From Heterodera schachtii (Eukaryota > Nematoda > Chromadorea > Rhabditida > Heteroderidae): 64,000 bases of DNA. This document shows, in pieces, positions 47,184 to 57,536 of this stretch (its first letter is position 1; every line of letters starts with the position of its first letter). Both the position numbers and the translations under genes were made by a program. Below the pieces are notes generated by a model. It was given only the letters and a program-made list of their open reading frames with translations, did not search any database and was not told the origin of the DNA. The stretch covers positions 520,146-584,145 of the forward strand of contig SIJG01000051.1 in NCBI GenBank assembly GCA_023374025.1. Direction: 5' to 3'.

Positions 47184-50100
47184 TCAATCAGGTTCTTCTC
47201 TCAAAATTCCTGATTCATTTATTTCTAATTCCGTGGCAAATGCCAAATGCATTCCTTTATAAAAAGATTTGACTTCAGTTGTCGGGTTTACCAGAGCAAA
47301 CTTGACTATTCCCTCGAGAGGTGTATTTACAGAAGGGATTAGGCCAATTTCAGAATTAATTAATCTCTCATCTCTTTTTTCAATTAAGAGTTGTTGGCTT
47401 AAACTAATTAATGACTCAACTCGTCCTTCTACAATTTGTTGCATGTTTGGCGGAATGCTAAAATTTTTAGCTGCAGAAATTCTAAAAGTTTCTGAACATC
47501 TTTTGTTATCACCAAGTTGAACTGTACCAGTTCCAATTTCCAAAATATTTTTGGTAAAATCAAATTTAATTGGCGGAAGCCTTTTAAATGTGTCGCAGCC
47601 AAGTAAAATTTGGTAATCTTTTGCTGCATGAAATTCGTCATCATTGACCAAGTAAATAGTAATTGCAATTTTATTTCCGGCAATTTCAAGTAATGCTTCA
47701 GCTTTTTCGTGAAAAGTGATTACGTGTCCCGATGCACTTACCGCTTGCATTTCAATTGGCGAAATTTTACATTTAAGTTTGCGAGCCAATGATTTTGATG
47801 CAACTGTGACGGTTGCGCCGGTGTCCACTAGACATTTGATAAAAAATGAATTAATTATAGCTGAAACGATTGATGTGTTTGGTGAAAGTGCAAACAGAAA
47901 TGCACTGCTTCTGATTTTGTGGTCGTATTTATCGGCCTCGACTGTTGATGCGCTTGACTGAGAACCCGAGGGCATATTTGAACCAAGAGTGACAATTCCT
48001 CTGTCAGGGTTTATAGTTAATTCTCCAAATTCCTTTATCAGGTCAAGTCCCATAATCATTTGAAAACCATCAAATTTTATGTCCTCATCTCTTACCACAA
48101 CAAATTCAACAGACCTGGGTTTGTCAGTTTGACCATAAATAACAAAATTTTGTGCCGTAAAGAAAAATAAAGGTTCAATTTCTTCACTCCGAAAAGCGCT
48201 TTTCAATTTGATCGAAGTCTGTCTCATTTGAATTAATTTTTGATCAACAGACATTTTGGCGATTAAAGAGAAAGGCACTACAGAAATATTGGATCCAGTG
48301 TCAATTAAAGCAAGAATGTCCTGTCCATTTATTCTGCAGGCCTGGAGTGGGAGGGGTTCAGCAAATGTATTATTCGAAAAAATTCTAAGCATATTAATAT
48401 TTTTGGTAATCGAAGGGTCAGTTGTTGAGAGTGTGTTAATTGGGGTGAATTTAATTTCAGGAAGAACAAATTTTGGTGCGAGTTTGGGGCTATTTTTTGG
48501 TTGTGAATTTGACCATGTATTCATTTGGTTTCCGGTATATTGTCTCTTGAGCATAAAATAAATTCTCACAAAAAATTCAGCCAATAAAATAGCCGTCAAA
48601 ATTGAAATTGTCCAGCTCCAAATATTGGTCCAATCTCCTAAAATGAAATTGCTGATTTCATTTTTAGTCAATTTCCATTGTTCTGAAGGAGTGACGAGCA
48701 GCTCTCCGTCCTGCTTATGAATTTTATAAGAAATTTCACTCATCTTAATTTGATTGGTCACATATAGATGAGTGTAAAGATCAGTCACATTGTTAAGCAA
48801 AAGTTGATGAAAGGAATGAGATTTAATCGAAGTGACTGAAAAGAGTCCTATTTTCTTGGTATCAATTGTCGAAATTGAGATTTGTTCAATTTTTGCGGTT
48901 ACCTGATCAACAAGCAATGATTGTCCGTCAATTTTAATGATTTGCTTCCGGAATTCGGAACACGGTGCCTTACGCGAATGTGCCACTACTTCCATTGTTT
49001 TAGCAGCTATGAATGCCAAATGCTCAACTCCATCAGACTTGAATGTTATAGGCACATTTTCAAAACATTTATTTTCTTGACTGGCATCCCCAAGAGGAAC
49101 AAAATTAAAATCATCCTTTTTAAGTTCAACACAAGGCCAAACTTTGATTATTCCTGGTCCTAAATTTTTGGCATGGACGAGGGATGTGTTGAATAAAATT
49201 CGAGCAAGAATTGTTGGTTCTGACAAAGCAGACGATATGGCCCATAATTTCGTCTCGTGTATGTGCTCACAAATAGCAAAGAAAGCTTGTACAAATGAAA
49301 AGCGAAGAGCTTCAGTCATTTGCCAACTCAAATAGGAAAGTTCTGTCTGAAGCTGTGAGTCGGTCACAATGCTTTCTTGGGCTCGTCTGGTGCGTTTTCG
49401 TTTTGTCGTTTTGTTAATAAAGGCATAACCTTGGTGAGAGAGAGTTAAATTTGTACCACATGCTTTTACAATTTTTGGCTTTTCTTCAAAAGTTAAAAGG
49501 ATTGGGTCATTGTCTGCAATAAATATATTGCCAAGCATTTGCCCTTTGAATGGACCTAGCGGCAAATATTCACATTTTTTAGAAATTGAGGAATTCCAAA
49601 TGAGTAATGTTTTGTCTTCTAACAAACATTGGCCTTTCTCAAATGAGCAGTGATCGGATTCTCCAATTGAGTTTTGAATTGATGGGCTCCCGAATTTATT
49701 AATTATTCTCGTTTTAAATAGGTAGCAATTTTCACTGCTCGCCTTCATCCAACTGAATGATCCGAAGAACCAAATCCGAGGAGACATATCAATTTTATTG
49801 TCAGTATGAAATAGTTCACCTTCCTTTTTAAGTGTGCCAAAACTGCATTTTTGGTGGTTAATCATTTGTTGGCATTCTTCTCTGTCAATGTTTAACATTT
49901 CGGGGTCTAATTTCTCAATTATGGGAATATTTGTGAGGGAAGTGTGTTTTTGAATATTTTTACGAACTTTTCGGCATGCCCAAGCTTCTACCTCATACTG
50001 AAAGGCATTTGGTTTATAAAGCCAAATGGTTTGTTTTCGTGAGCCCTGCGGTTGATTGAAGAGTGGGGCGGGACATTGGGTAGGTGATGGAAGAGACCAA

Positions 50101-50333
50101 ATCGTTCCTTCAATTTGAGTTTGGCACATCATTGGGTTTTTTGGAATTGGGACATCAAATGATGCCTCTACTGAGACTGGTACACATTTAATGATAACAA
50201 TAAAGAAAAGGAGCATTAAAAATTTGGTGAGTTTAGGTCCAATACCCTCCCAGCTTGAAGCTTTTAATTGGGGTGAAGGTGGTTTGTTATTTTTTGAATC
50301 AATGACTTGAATTTCGCAGTTTTTTGAAGTCAT
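47184..50333 (-). CDS. Env-like membrane glycoprotein fused to two retropepsin-like domains
   Basis: One 1049-codon ORF. Residues 36-57 are a signal peptide or N-terminal anchor (LTKFLMLLFFIVIIKC). Residues 60-570 look extracellular: many Cys, about five N-glycosylation sequons (near 247, 295, 307, 382, 515) and a polybasic KRKRTRR (311-317) like a furin site. A transmembrane helix spans 571-596. The rest is cytosolic: first retropepsin ALIDTGSNISVVP (675-687) with MGLDLI (761-766); second CLVDTGATVTVAS (834-846) with LLGCDTF (910-916); then the linker usual before RT. The ATG follows a stop immediately and overlaps the end of gag by 35 nt. Virus-derived Env is known in some invertebrate LTR elements, but normally downstream of integrase. 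Env identity is by architecture, not by homology. Confidence 0.85.
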   Translation of the reverse strand: MTSKNCEIQVIDSKNNKPPSPQLKASSWEGIGPKLTKFLMLLFFIVIIKCVPVSVEASFDVPIPKNPMMCQTQIEGTIWSLPSPTQCPAPLFNQPQGSRKQTIWLYKPNAFQYEVEAWACRKVRKNIQKHTSLTNIPIIEKLDPEMLNIDREECQQMINHQKCSFGTLKKEGELFHTDNKIDMSPRIWFFGSFSWMKASSENCYLFKTRIINKFGSPSIQNSIGESDHCSFEKGQCLLEDKTLLIWNSSISKKCEYLPLGPFKGQMLGNIFIADNDPILLTFEEKPKIVKACGTNLTLSHQGYAFINKTTKRKRTRRAQESIVTDSQLQTELSYLSWQMTEALRFSFVQAFFAICEHIHETKLWAISSALSEPTILARILFNTSLVHAKNLGPGIIKVWPCVELKKDDFNFVPLGDASQENKCFENVPITFKSDGVEHLAFIAAKTMEVVAHSRKAPCSEFRKQIIKIDGQSLLVDQVTAKIEQISISTIDTKKIGLFSVTSIKSHSFHQLLLNNVTDLYTHLYVTNQIKMSEISYKIHKQDGELLVTPSEQWKLTKNEISNFILGDWTNIWSWTISILTAILLAEFFVRIYFMLKRQYTGNQMNTWSNSQPKNSPKLAPKFVLPEIKFTPINTLSTTDPSITKNINMLRIFSNNTFAEPLPLQACRINGQDILALIDTGSNISVVPFSLIAKMSVDQKLIQMRQTSIKLKSAFRSEEIEPLFFFTAQNFVIYGQTDKPRSVEFVVVRDEDIKFDGFQMIMGLDLIKEFGELTINPDRGIVTLGSNMPSGSQSSASTVEADKYDHKIRSSAFLFALSPNTSIVSAIINSFFIKCLVDTGATVTVASKSLARKLKCKISPIEMQAVSASGHVITFHEKAEALLEIAGNKIAITIYLVNDDEFHAAKDYQILLGCDTFKRLPPIKFDFTKNILEIGTGTVQLGDNKRCSETFRISAAKNFSIPPNMQQIVEGRVESLISLSQQLLIEKRDERLINSEIGLIPSVNTPLEGIVKFALVNPTTEVKSFYKGMHLAFATELEINESGILREEPD

Positions 50334-51585
50334 TCATAACTTCTTTGGGCTCTATTTTTGGTTTACTTTTAACAGTTGTAATTGCATTCAATGCATTAGC
50401 ATCCTCTCTTTTGACTGAATTGCCCAAGGGCTGTTGGTTCATTATGCCTAAATTAGCAATGGCGCGAATTAATTGCTCAGAATCGAGGACAGAAACATTT
50501 GATGGGATAGCATCAACTGAATTGACAGTGCCATAATTGGCGTTGCGCCCATTTCTGCCTCTGTTAGGTTGTGGGTCAGATCTATTGTTGATAAATTGAG
50601 ACCGTCTGTTGCGACAAAAATTTGCAATATGTCCGAGTTTGCCACAGAAATTACAAATTGGTCTGTTACTCCACCTCCGCTGGCTTTGGATTTGTTGAGA
50701 ATTGGGCCTTCTGTCGTTCGGTCTTTGGTTTTGCCTGAATTGTGTTCGGTTATTATTATTGCCGTTGTTATTTCTGTTGTTATTGTCGAAATGACGCGGG
50801 GCAAACCGGTCATTGAGCGGTGTCGCATTAGCTTCCGAAACAAAAGGTGGTCTCCGAGAATTGGATTCTCTGTTTTGTTCGGTTTGTCGGTTTCCGAACC
50901 GTTGTCCACTAAGTGCATGAACAGTGTGTGCCAAATTATCCGAGATTTGTCCTTTTTCAGTTAAGAGGAGAGCCTCAAGCTCCTCGGCCTGTGCCTTTAT
51001 TCGGTCTAAGTCTTTGGTCGAATTGAGACCGACTAAACGAAGCAAAAATCCAATATTGGGTTTAATTCTATCTAAAAATTCTTCACAAGTCCTCTCTTTT
51101 CTTTGATTATCATTCAATGTTGGGTTTGTCATTTCAACAAGCGGGGTAAGGCGCTTAAGGAATTCAGAAACAGTTTCGTTTTCTCTCTGTTTGCAAAGTG
51201 CTAATGACCTTTTAGTAAGTTCCCGTCTTTGGGGTGAGTCCAATTTTTGCCTAATCCCAGTGATCGCTGAGTTAAGAGCAGCTGCCTCAGCTTGGGTTAA
51301 TTGTTTAAAAAGTTGTCTTGGTGTCCCAATTAATGACATTTTAAATCGAGCAACTTTCTCATCCTCATTCCAATTTCGTCCTACAGCTCCAACATAATCA
51401 GTAAATCTCTCAGCCCATTCATCAAAAGCAATCACCGAATCTTCACCAAATACTTCCAAATGTCCAATCATTCCGGTTAAAGTGTTAACTCTGCCAAGTT
51501 CAAAACTGTCTTCCGCAAACGGATCAAGATATTCCTCATTGTCTTGGCTTAAATTGGCACCTATTGCAAGAATTAAATCGAACAT
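50299..51585 (-). CDS. Gag (capsid and CCHC nucleocapsid)
   Basis: A 428-residue structural protein that packages element RNA. Residues 40-215 are helical and charged, with a capsid-like core (FDEWAERFTDYVGAVGRNW and FLKRLTPLVEMTN-like blocks typical of Ty3/gypsy Gag). Residues 225-310 are Asn/Arg/Gln-rich and basic. The CCHC zinc knuckle CNFCGKLGHIANFC is at 311-324. Its ATG overlaps the end of the 51536-51910 ORF. That upstream frame probably belongs to the same protein. Its 3' end overlaps the Env-like/protease ORF. Confidence 0.9.
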   Translation of the reverse strand: MFDLILAIGANLSQDNEEYLDPFAEDSFELGRVNTLTGMIGHLEVFGEDSVIAFDEWAERFTDYVGAVGRNWNEDEKVARFKMSLIGTPRQLFKQLTQAEAAALNSAITGIRQKLDSPQRRELTKRSLALCKQRENETVSEFLKRLTPLVEMTNPTLNDNQRKERTCEEFLDRIKPNIGFLLRLVGLNSTKDLDRIKAQAEELEALLLTEKGQISDNLAHTVHALSGQRFGNRQTEQNRESNSRRPPFVSEANATPLNDRFAPRHFDNNNRNNNGNNNNRTQFRQNQRPNDRRPNSQQIQSQRRWSNRPICNFCGKLGHIANFCRNRRSQFINNRSDPQPNRGRNGRNANYGTVNSVDAIPSNVSVLDSEQLIRAIANLGIMNQQPLGNSVKREDANALNAITTVKSKPKIEPKEVMNDFKKLRNSSH

Positions 51586-51910
51586 GAGAAGTTTGGTTTG
51601 GGATTATTTTGGGTTTGACAATTTCAGCAAGTGTATCAATTTTAGCATTTAAAACTCCCATATTCGTGTTTACTTCCCCTGCCATTTTATTTAAGGCCCT
51701 TGTGTTTGCATATGCCCTTCGATTTACAATTCGAAATGATCTATTTACAGCTTCTTCTAAGCGTAGCACTTCTAAGTGGGCTCTTTCCAAATCGGGAACC
51801 TTTACCGAGGTTTTACCATTCCAAAAATTTCGGTCAATGATTGTTATGTTTATTTCTTCATCTCTCTCTTGACTGGTGGCCCTAGAGCCAGTCTTTTTTG
51901 AGTGTGACAT
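51536..51910 (-). CDS. N-terminal Gag segment, coiled coil
   Basis: A 124-codon ORF just upstream of gag, overlapping it by 50 nt in the adjacent frame. The middle (LERAHLEVLRLEEAVNRSF and following) is amphipathic with heptad-like Leu/Val spacing, like matrix or assembly segments. ATG at 51910 is the first in the element transcript to open a long frame. It is either the true Gag N-terminus separated by a one-base change, or a separate short protein. Confidence 0.7.
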   Translation of the reverse strand: MSHSKKTGSRATSQERDEEINITIIDRNFWNGKTSVKVPDLERAHLEVLRLEEAVNRSFRIVNRRAYANTRALNKMAGEVNTNMGVLNAKIDTLAEIVKPKIIPNQTSHVRFNSCNRCQFKPRQ

Positions 51911-52499
51911 AAGCCACGAAAAAGTAAACTGATCGCTGTGTTGAAATAAGTGAGGGGATAATTTGGGAATGTTATCAATGTATGCTTGGTTGGCTAAACA
52001 AATAAATTTTATACAATAAATATTTGGATTTTGGTCATCGTCCTAAGCTTAAGCAATATAAGAAATTGTTGTCGGGAGTGATAATGATTTCCCTTTTCCT
52101 CGGTGCTTTTAAATATTGCCAATCCAAAAGAATTTTCTTAACTTCCGTTCGCTTTTGATTGGAAATTAAATAATTTTTCATCGGCGATTGAACGATTGAA
52201 CGCGGTGATAAGCATCATTCCATTAAGATGTAAGCAGCTGACTGTAAAAGCAATTAGCAGCATCGGCGGCGATGGCCGGAAGGGGTCAAAGTGAATGAGC
52301 GTCATGTGAAACGAAGGGAAAATTAGTTTAAAGTGAAAAGTGAATTAATTTTAAAAAAATTATTTGTAAATAGCGCTTTAATTGAAATTTAATTTTTATT
52401 ATTTAATTTTTCATTAAATGTTAATTTGCATAGTTTTCTTTCTCTTCTTCTTGACTATTCTCCCCAGGGAGTAATTTTGCATTAATTTCCAATTTTTAC
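51911..52499 (-). other. retroelement leader (5' untranslated region)
   Basis: About 590 bp between the 5' LTR and the first gag ORF, no ORF. A canonical tRNA primer-binding site beginning TGG directly after the LTR is not seen. The sequence after the LTR is GTAAAAATTGGAAATTAATG, with the first TGG nine bases in. The packaging signal is presumably here but not recognisable. Confidence 0.6.
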
Positions 52500-52879
52500 A
52501 GTAAAACGGCTGGGGGATCCAACCCAGAGCTTAAGAGAAATGTCCATTAAGGACCATGGAGGAAGGGCAGAGGAATGGAAGAGGGAAAGAGAAGCGGGAA
52601 TTGGTGGGTGGAAATCCGGGCCCTGGACTCCCAACCTCCCGGGTCCCAAGCCCAAATCCGTCCGCGTCCGGACCAGTGACAAATCGGCGGAAAGTGATCA
52701 GTGCTTTATTGGAATAGGATTTAAAATATCATGATCGACGGATAATACAATCGTTGGCCAACTGATCCTCGAGTGGGGAAAATAAAGTTTAAATAGACAA
52801 ATGTGAAGGGAAAAGGCAAAGGGGCGGAACAAGAGCAGAAAAGAAATTGGTTATGGAAATAATCGAATTATGCTTTACA
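52500..52879 (-). repeat. 5' LTR (380 bp)
   Basis: Same sequence as 37631-38011 apart from three indel bases. It carries the promoter of the element, though no TATA box was recognised. In element orientation it starts TGTAAAGC and ends TTTTACT. The ends share a short GTAAA/TTTAC inverted repeat. Confidence 0.95.
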
Positions 52880-52883
52880 GCAT
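52880..52883. repeat. right 4-bp target-site duplication (GCAT)
   Basis: GCAT follows the outer end of the 5' LTR and equals 37627-37630. A longer GCATTAATTT word occurs here and also just inside the same LTR (about 52480), probably chance in AT-rich DNA. Confidence 0.6.
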
Positions 52884-54964
52884 TAATTTAAAATATGATT
52901 AATTTTTCAATTTTACTAAAATACTATAATTTTGGTTTTCCTAGAAAGGATATTTTATTAGTAGATTTACTTTTGTAATTTCTATTAAATTATCATTTTA
53001 ATGTACCTATTTGCGTATATTTTCTGTTTGTTTTGTTACCTTTTTTCTAATTCTCCTTGTAAATTAATTTTTGTTATTTAATATAAGAACAACTGAATTA
53101 ATTGAACATCTAAAACAATTTAAGTAATTGTAGTTAAATTGTAATTAACTAATAAATATTTTCTTTTTTCTTATTATAATACTAATATTTAAAATTAATT
53201 TCCATCAAGCCATTTTTACTACGTGACATTTTTAAAAGCATATAATTGATTATATATTAATTTAGAGAAGTTTCATAAATTTTTTATTATTTAGTTTTTA
53301 TGCACTAAAAGAAAATTAAAATTATTACAAAGATATCGAAATTACAATATTTAATTGCCCTTTCTTTTAAAAAATCCATGGCATTAATATTTGGTTTGTT
53401 ATTGGAATCTATGGCAAAATTTCTATTTTCCTTTTTTTTCACTTTGTCTTTTCTTGATTTTTTTTTCTTGGTTTGTTTAATCATGTCTAATTATTTTATT
53501 TGTTCTATATTTTTTAAATAATGTTTGATTGATTTTTACTAATAATAATCATTTATTTTTGTTTATTAAAATTAATTTGCCATTTTTATAATTTTAATGT
53601 TTAATTTTTTGATTTCTATTATATCTTCACATAAACATTAAAATATATTAGTTTGATTAGGAAATTATTATTGAAATAAAACTAATATAATAACTAATCA
53701 AATTACAACTATTTACAAAACTGAAAGAAAATTATTTATTGATAATTTTCTTTTTTTTATTGTAAAATAAATCCGTTGCATATCATTAAAACATTTGCTT
53801 TTCAATTAATAACTGCTTTAAATTAATATAATTCAAATAATATTTTTTTCATCCATTTTGCGAAAATTTTACATTGCAAATAAATTTTTATTGGTTATTT
53901 ATAAAATATTCTTAATATTTGTTTTGGAAAAAGTTTCAAAATTTTTAGCTAAACCCTATTTTAGATTTTAAAAACTTGTTCATGTCAAATTGTTCTTGCT
54001 CTGAAGACGTTTTGCTTTTTTTTTATAAAATTGCTTTTTTTCATTAATTAAATTAATAATTTAAGCAATTTAGTATATTTGTTAAATGTTCATATAATTT
54101 TCATTTAAGTCTAATTACGAATTTTTAATGATCTACTTGGACAATAAATTTAAATAAAATTCCTTTTTTTAGATATTTATTTAAAATAATTCATTTTCCC
54201 TCATATAAATTTTGCCGTTCAACAAAATGGGAATTGGCAAATTAACCAAAATGTTCATGCCCTCCATTTTTGCCGTGCCATTCAATTTGTTTGCTGGCAA
54301 ATTTACCCAAACAATGCGACGCCCACCACTTAGAATAAAAACGACAATTCACTAACATTTTTTCAAACACTGACTTTACAATAAAAGTTTATTTATGTTT
54401 TCAATGCACAAAAATTAAGAATTTTTCTTTAATAAAAAATAAAACTTTTTTGCCTTCTTCCCTACCCATCAGTATCTTTTAAATTAAGAATTTTATTAAA
54501 AATATTAATGGTAGAAAATTGATTTTTAATAATTTAGTACCTATTTTTTATACGCTTAAAAATAGAATATCGATTATATTATATAAATAAAAATTTTCAT
54601 TAAAAAATATTAAGAAAAGTAAGAAAAAATTTATAATATAGATTTAAAATAATTATTTAATTTAAAGTTATGGCTATTGTCAGGAAAACCCTTAAACAGA
54701 AATAAAAAAGCTGATTAAACTACCAAAATCTACAGGTTCAAAAGACGACATCAAATGCGAAAAAAAAGTAAATACAAATTGTAAAAACGACCACAAGCAT
54801 CTGATCAGAATGTAAAAAACATCAGCATACATAAAATTGATTAAACAAATAAATAAAAATGGTAAAAAAATTATTACCCAAAGAGAGTAAAATTAATCAT
54901 TTAACTGTAGTAAACTCAATAAATTATTGCATTATTACTTATCATTTCGATTTATGAACATGCA

Positions 54965-55365
54965 GAACTTTGTGCCTAATGTGCCTATTTTCGAAATTTT
55001 TGAAAAAATCCTTAACAAAAATGCAGTAAAACGAAAAACACACCCCCTAAGAATGACCAAAAAAAAATTTCAGAAAATACGCCCCGAAGAATTGAAAAAA
55101 AATTTTCAAAAAATTAATCACCAAATTTAATATTTTTTCATGATAAAAAAATTTGACTAAAAATTTGTCCTTATTCAAAAAAATTTAAAACAATTGAAAT
55201 ATAAGCAAATTTAAGTTTTTTGATTAAGTTTTTACGTGATTTGCAATCTAAAAACATTAATAAAAATATTTATTTGCCTATTTTTGTGCCTATACGAAGA
55301 GTTTTGTGCATATTTAATGCCTATTTTTCGATTTTTTCTGCCTTTTAGGTGCCTATTTAAATTAA
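54965..55365 (-). mobile_element. decayed, inverted copy of the 29.5-kb hAT MITE family
   Basis: Read on the minus strand it follows the same block order as 29545-30021: AGGCACCTAAAAGGCAG, AAGGACA, the TTAGGGGGTGT core (plus strand ACACCCCCTAAGAATG), then AATAGGCAC. Terminal inverted repeats and target duplication are gone, so it is older or truncated. Confidence 0.65.
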
Positions 55366-57536
55366 TAAACAGTCATAATTTCAAAAAAAATATTATTTGA
55401 TGCATACATCATAATAAAAAATCTGAATATTTTTACTCGGAAAAAGGAGAAAAATTAACATAAAAAAATTAAACAAAAAGACGGTGTAAAGTTGATAGTG
55501 CAAAAAAAAAGTTAAAAAAATAAAAATTACAAATAATAACCAGTTTAAATGACAATAAAATCTAACGAAAAATGAATTATCGAATTTCCTTTTTTCAGAT
55601 TTAGTGAGAAAAAAATAAATTTACCAAGTATATTTTTCTATTTATTTATTTATAAAAATTCTAAAGGAAACGTAAATTAAAAAAAGGAAAACTAATCAAA
55701 AATTAATCCATCGCAACATTTGCGATTCAGGAATAGAAAAAAGACAAATAACGAGAAATTTAATTAAAAGAATAATAAATTAATATATTTGAAAATAAAA
55801 GATTAAATCAAAAAGTAAAATATTATTTTAAAAATCAATTAATGAATTGTTAAAAACTAAAAAAGACCGAAAATTACAAATGGTTTTTTTATCAATATAA
55901 AAAGTACAATATCTGTTCATAATTTAAAAAATAAGATCTAACTATTTAATTTAATTGAAAACCTTTCCAACCAAATTAGAATAATTCAAATGACGAAAAA
56001 TTTAAAACATAAATAAATTAATCAGAACGAATCCTTTAAAAAGGGAATAAATGAATGGAACATAATTAAAATATTTTTATTAAGTTTTAAAACTTGAATA
56101 AGATCCAAACCATTAATCATAGAAAATATTTAAAAAAAAACTAAAATTTAATTGAGAAAAAGAAAAATTAATTGCAAAAAACAATTTCCAAAGAAGCGTG
56201 TGCCAAATTATCAATTTTCGAAATAATAAAAACATTCCATAATTGACAATATTATTTAAAAGCCACAAAATACGAATCAATAAATATATATAAATTTAAA
56301 ATTGGATAAGAAATTTAAAAATAATATTTTTTTATTTTTTAATGAAACAAATCAAATTCAGTAATAATAATTTATTATGAAAACATAAAAATATCATAAT
56401 TCAATTCACCCAACGTCGATCAAAAAAGGCGAGTGGACGAGAATTAAAAGATACAATTAAATAAATCATATTTAAGTTAAACTTAATATAAAAAAAAATT
56501 ATAAAAAGAAATTTATTTTTTATATTTCCATCAATCAAATCATAATTCAATAAATATAATCTACTAAGAAAAGAGAAAAACATAATGTACTGATTGTCAA
56601 AATCATTATACTAATTGTATTCATCCATCCGTACCCGAACGAAAATGAGGAGAATGGACGAGAATTTTGAAAAAAGGAAGAAAAAGTTAATGATGATAAA
56701 AAAATTATATTTAACATAAAAATTAATAACAATTTATTTTAATCTTTAATAATAAAAGAAAATATTATAAAAGAATTTAATAAAAAGATAAAACAAAAGC
56801 GACGGAAATTCAATTAAATTCAATAAAAGCAAAATAAAAAATTCGTTGTCAGCCACAAAAATTTAATCGGATGCAATGGATTTAAAATTAGAAAAAAATA
56901 TAATATAATCAATACATTTTTAATAATTAAAACAAAAATTAATGAATTAAAAAACAATCAATTAAATATAAACACATATCCTTCGAAAAAGGAAGGTGAA
57001 ATTTACAAATGCAAATAAATGATTTACTATTAAATGCAAGAAAAAGCCTAGCAACAAATACAAAAATTACAATTAAAAAAACATTATAATAAAAATAAAG
57101 CCCGACTAAAAAATGAATTATTGAGTTAAGCATAATTTATAAAATTTAAAAAAATAATGCAAATTATCACAAACAAAATATATTTATAAGTAATTTTGTT
57201 TTAAAAAATTAAATAAAAATATGTTAAGAAAATTCATCCGAATAAAAAGAAGGAAATAACGCAAAAACGCACATAAAAAATTTACAAATATTCCTAATTT
57301 AAGAATACATCCTTTGACGACTGTAATGGCAGAACAGCTGAGAGTTTAAAAAAGTAAAAATAAATTATAATTCGGAAGGAATTCAACATAATTTATAAAT
57401 TAAATAATAAAAAAATTGAAATGAAGCCACAAAATTTATCCAAGAAACTCATAAATGAATGGATTAAATTGAATAGGCAAAGAAGATGATTTTAAAATAT
57501 AAGTAAAATATGAAAATTATTTTATTTTTAATAAAT

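Larger units (their letters stand above)
37631..52879 (-). mobile_element. 15.2-kb Ty3/gypsy-like LTR retroelement with Env-like and helicase ORFs
   Basis: Bounded by two nearly identical LTRs and a GCAT repeat. Minus-strand order: 5' LTR (52500-52879), leader, gag (51910-50299), Env-like plus tandem retropepsin ORF (50333-47184), RT-RNase H (to 45464), integrase (45498-44217), spacer with an antisense SprT-like gene, SF1 helicase (41779-38044), polypurine-like tract, 3' LTR. The RT, the RNase H and the order PR-RT-RH-IN place it in Ty3/gypsy (Metaviridae). At over 15 kb it is about twice the usual length. Near-identical LTRs suggest recent insertion, yet the pol frame is interrupted, so this copy is either defective or sequenced with errors. 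Confidence 0.9.

Noticed and set aside
52470..52890. Right LTR as an independent solo LTR flanked by GCATTAATTT repeats
   Set aside because: The inner copy is about 11 bp away from the LTR edge, so it cannot be a target duplication; the paired-LTR interpretation fits better.
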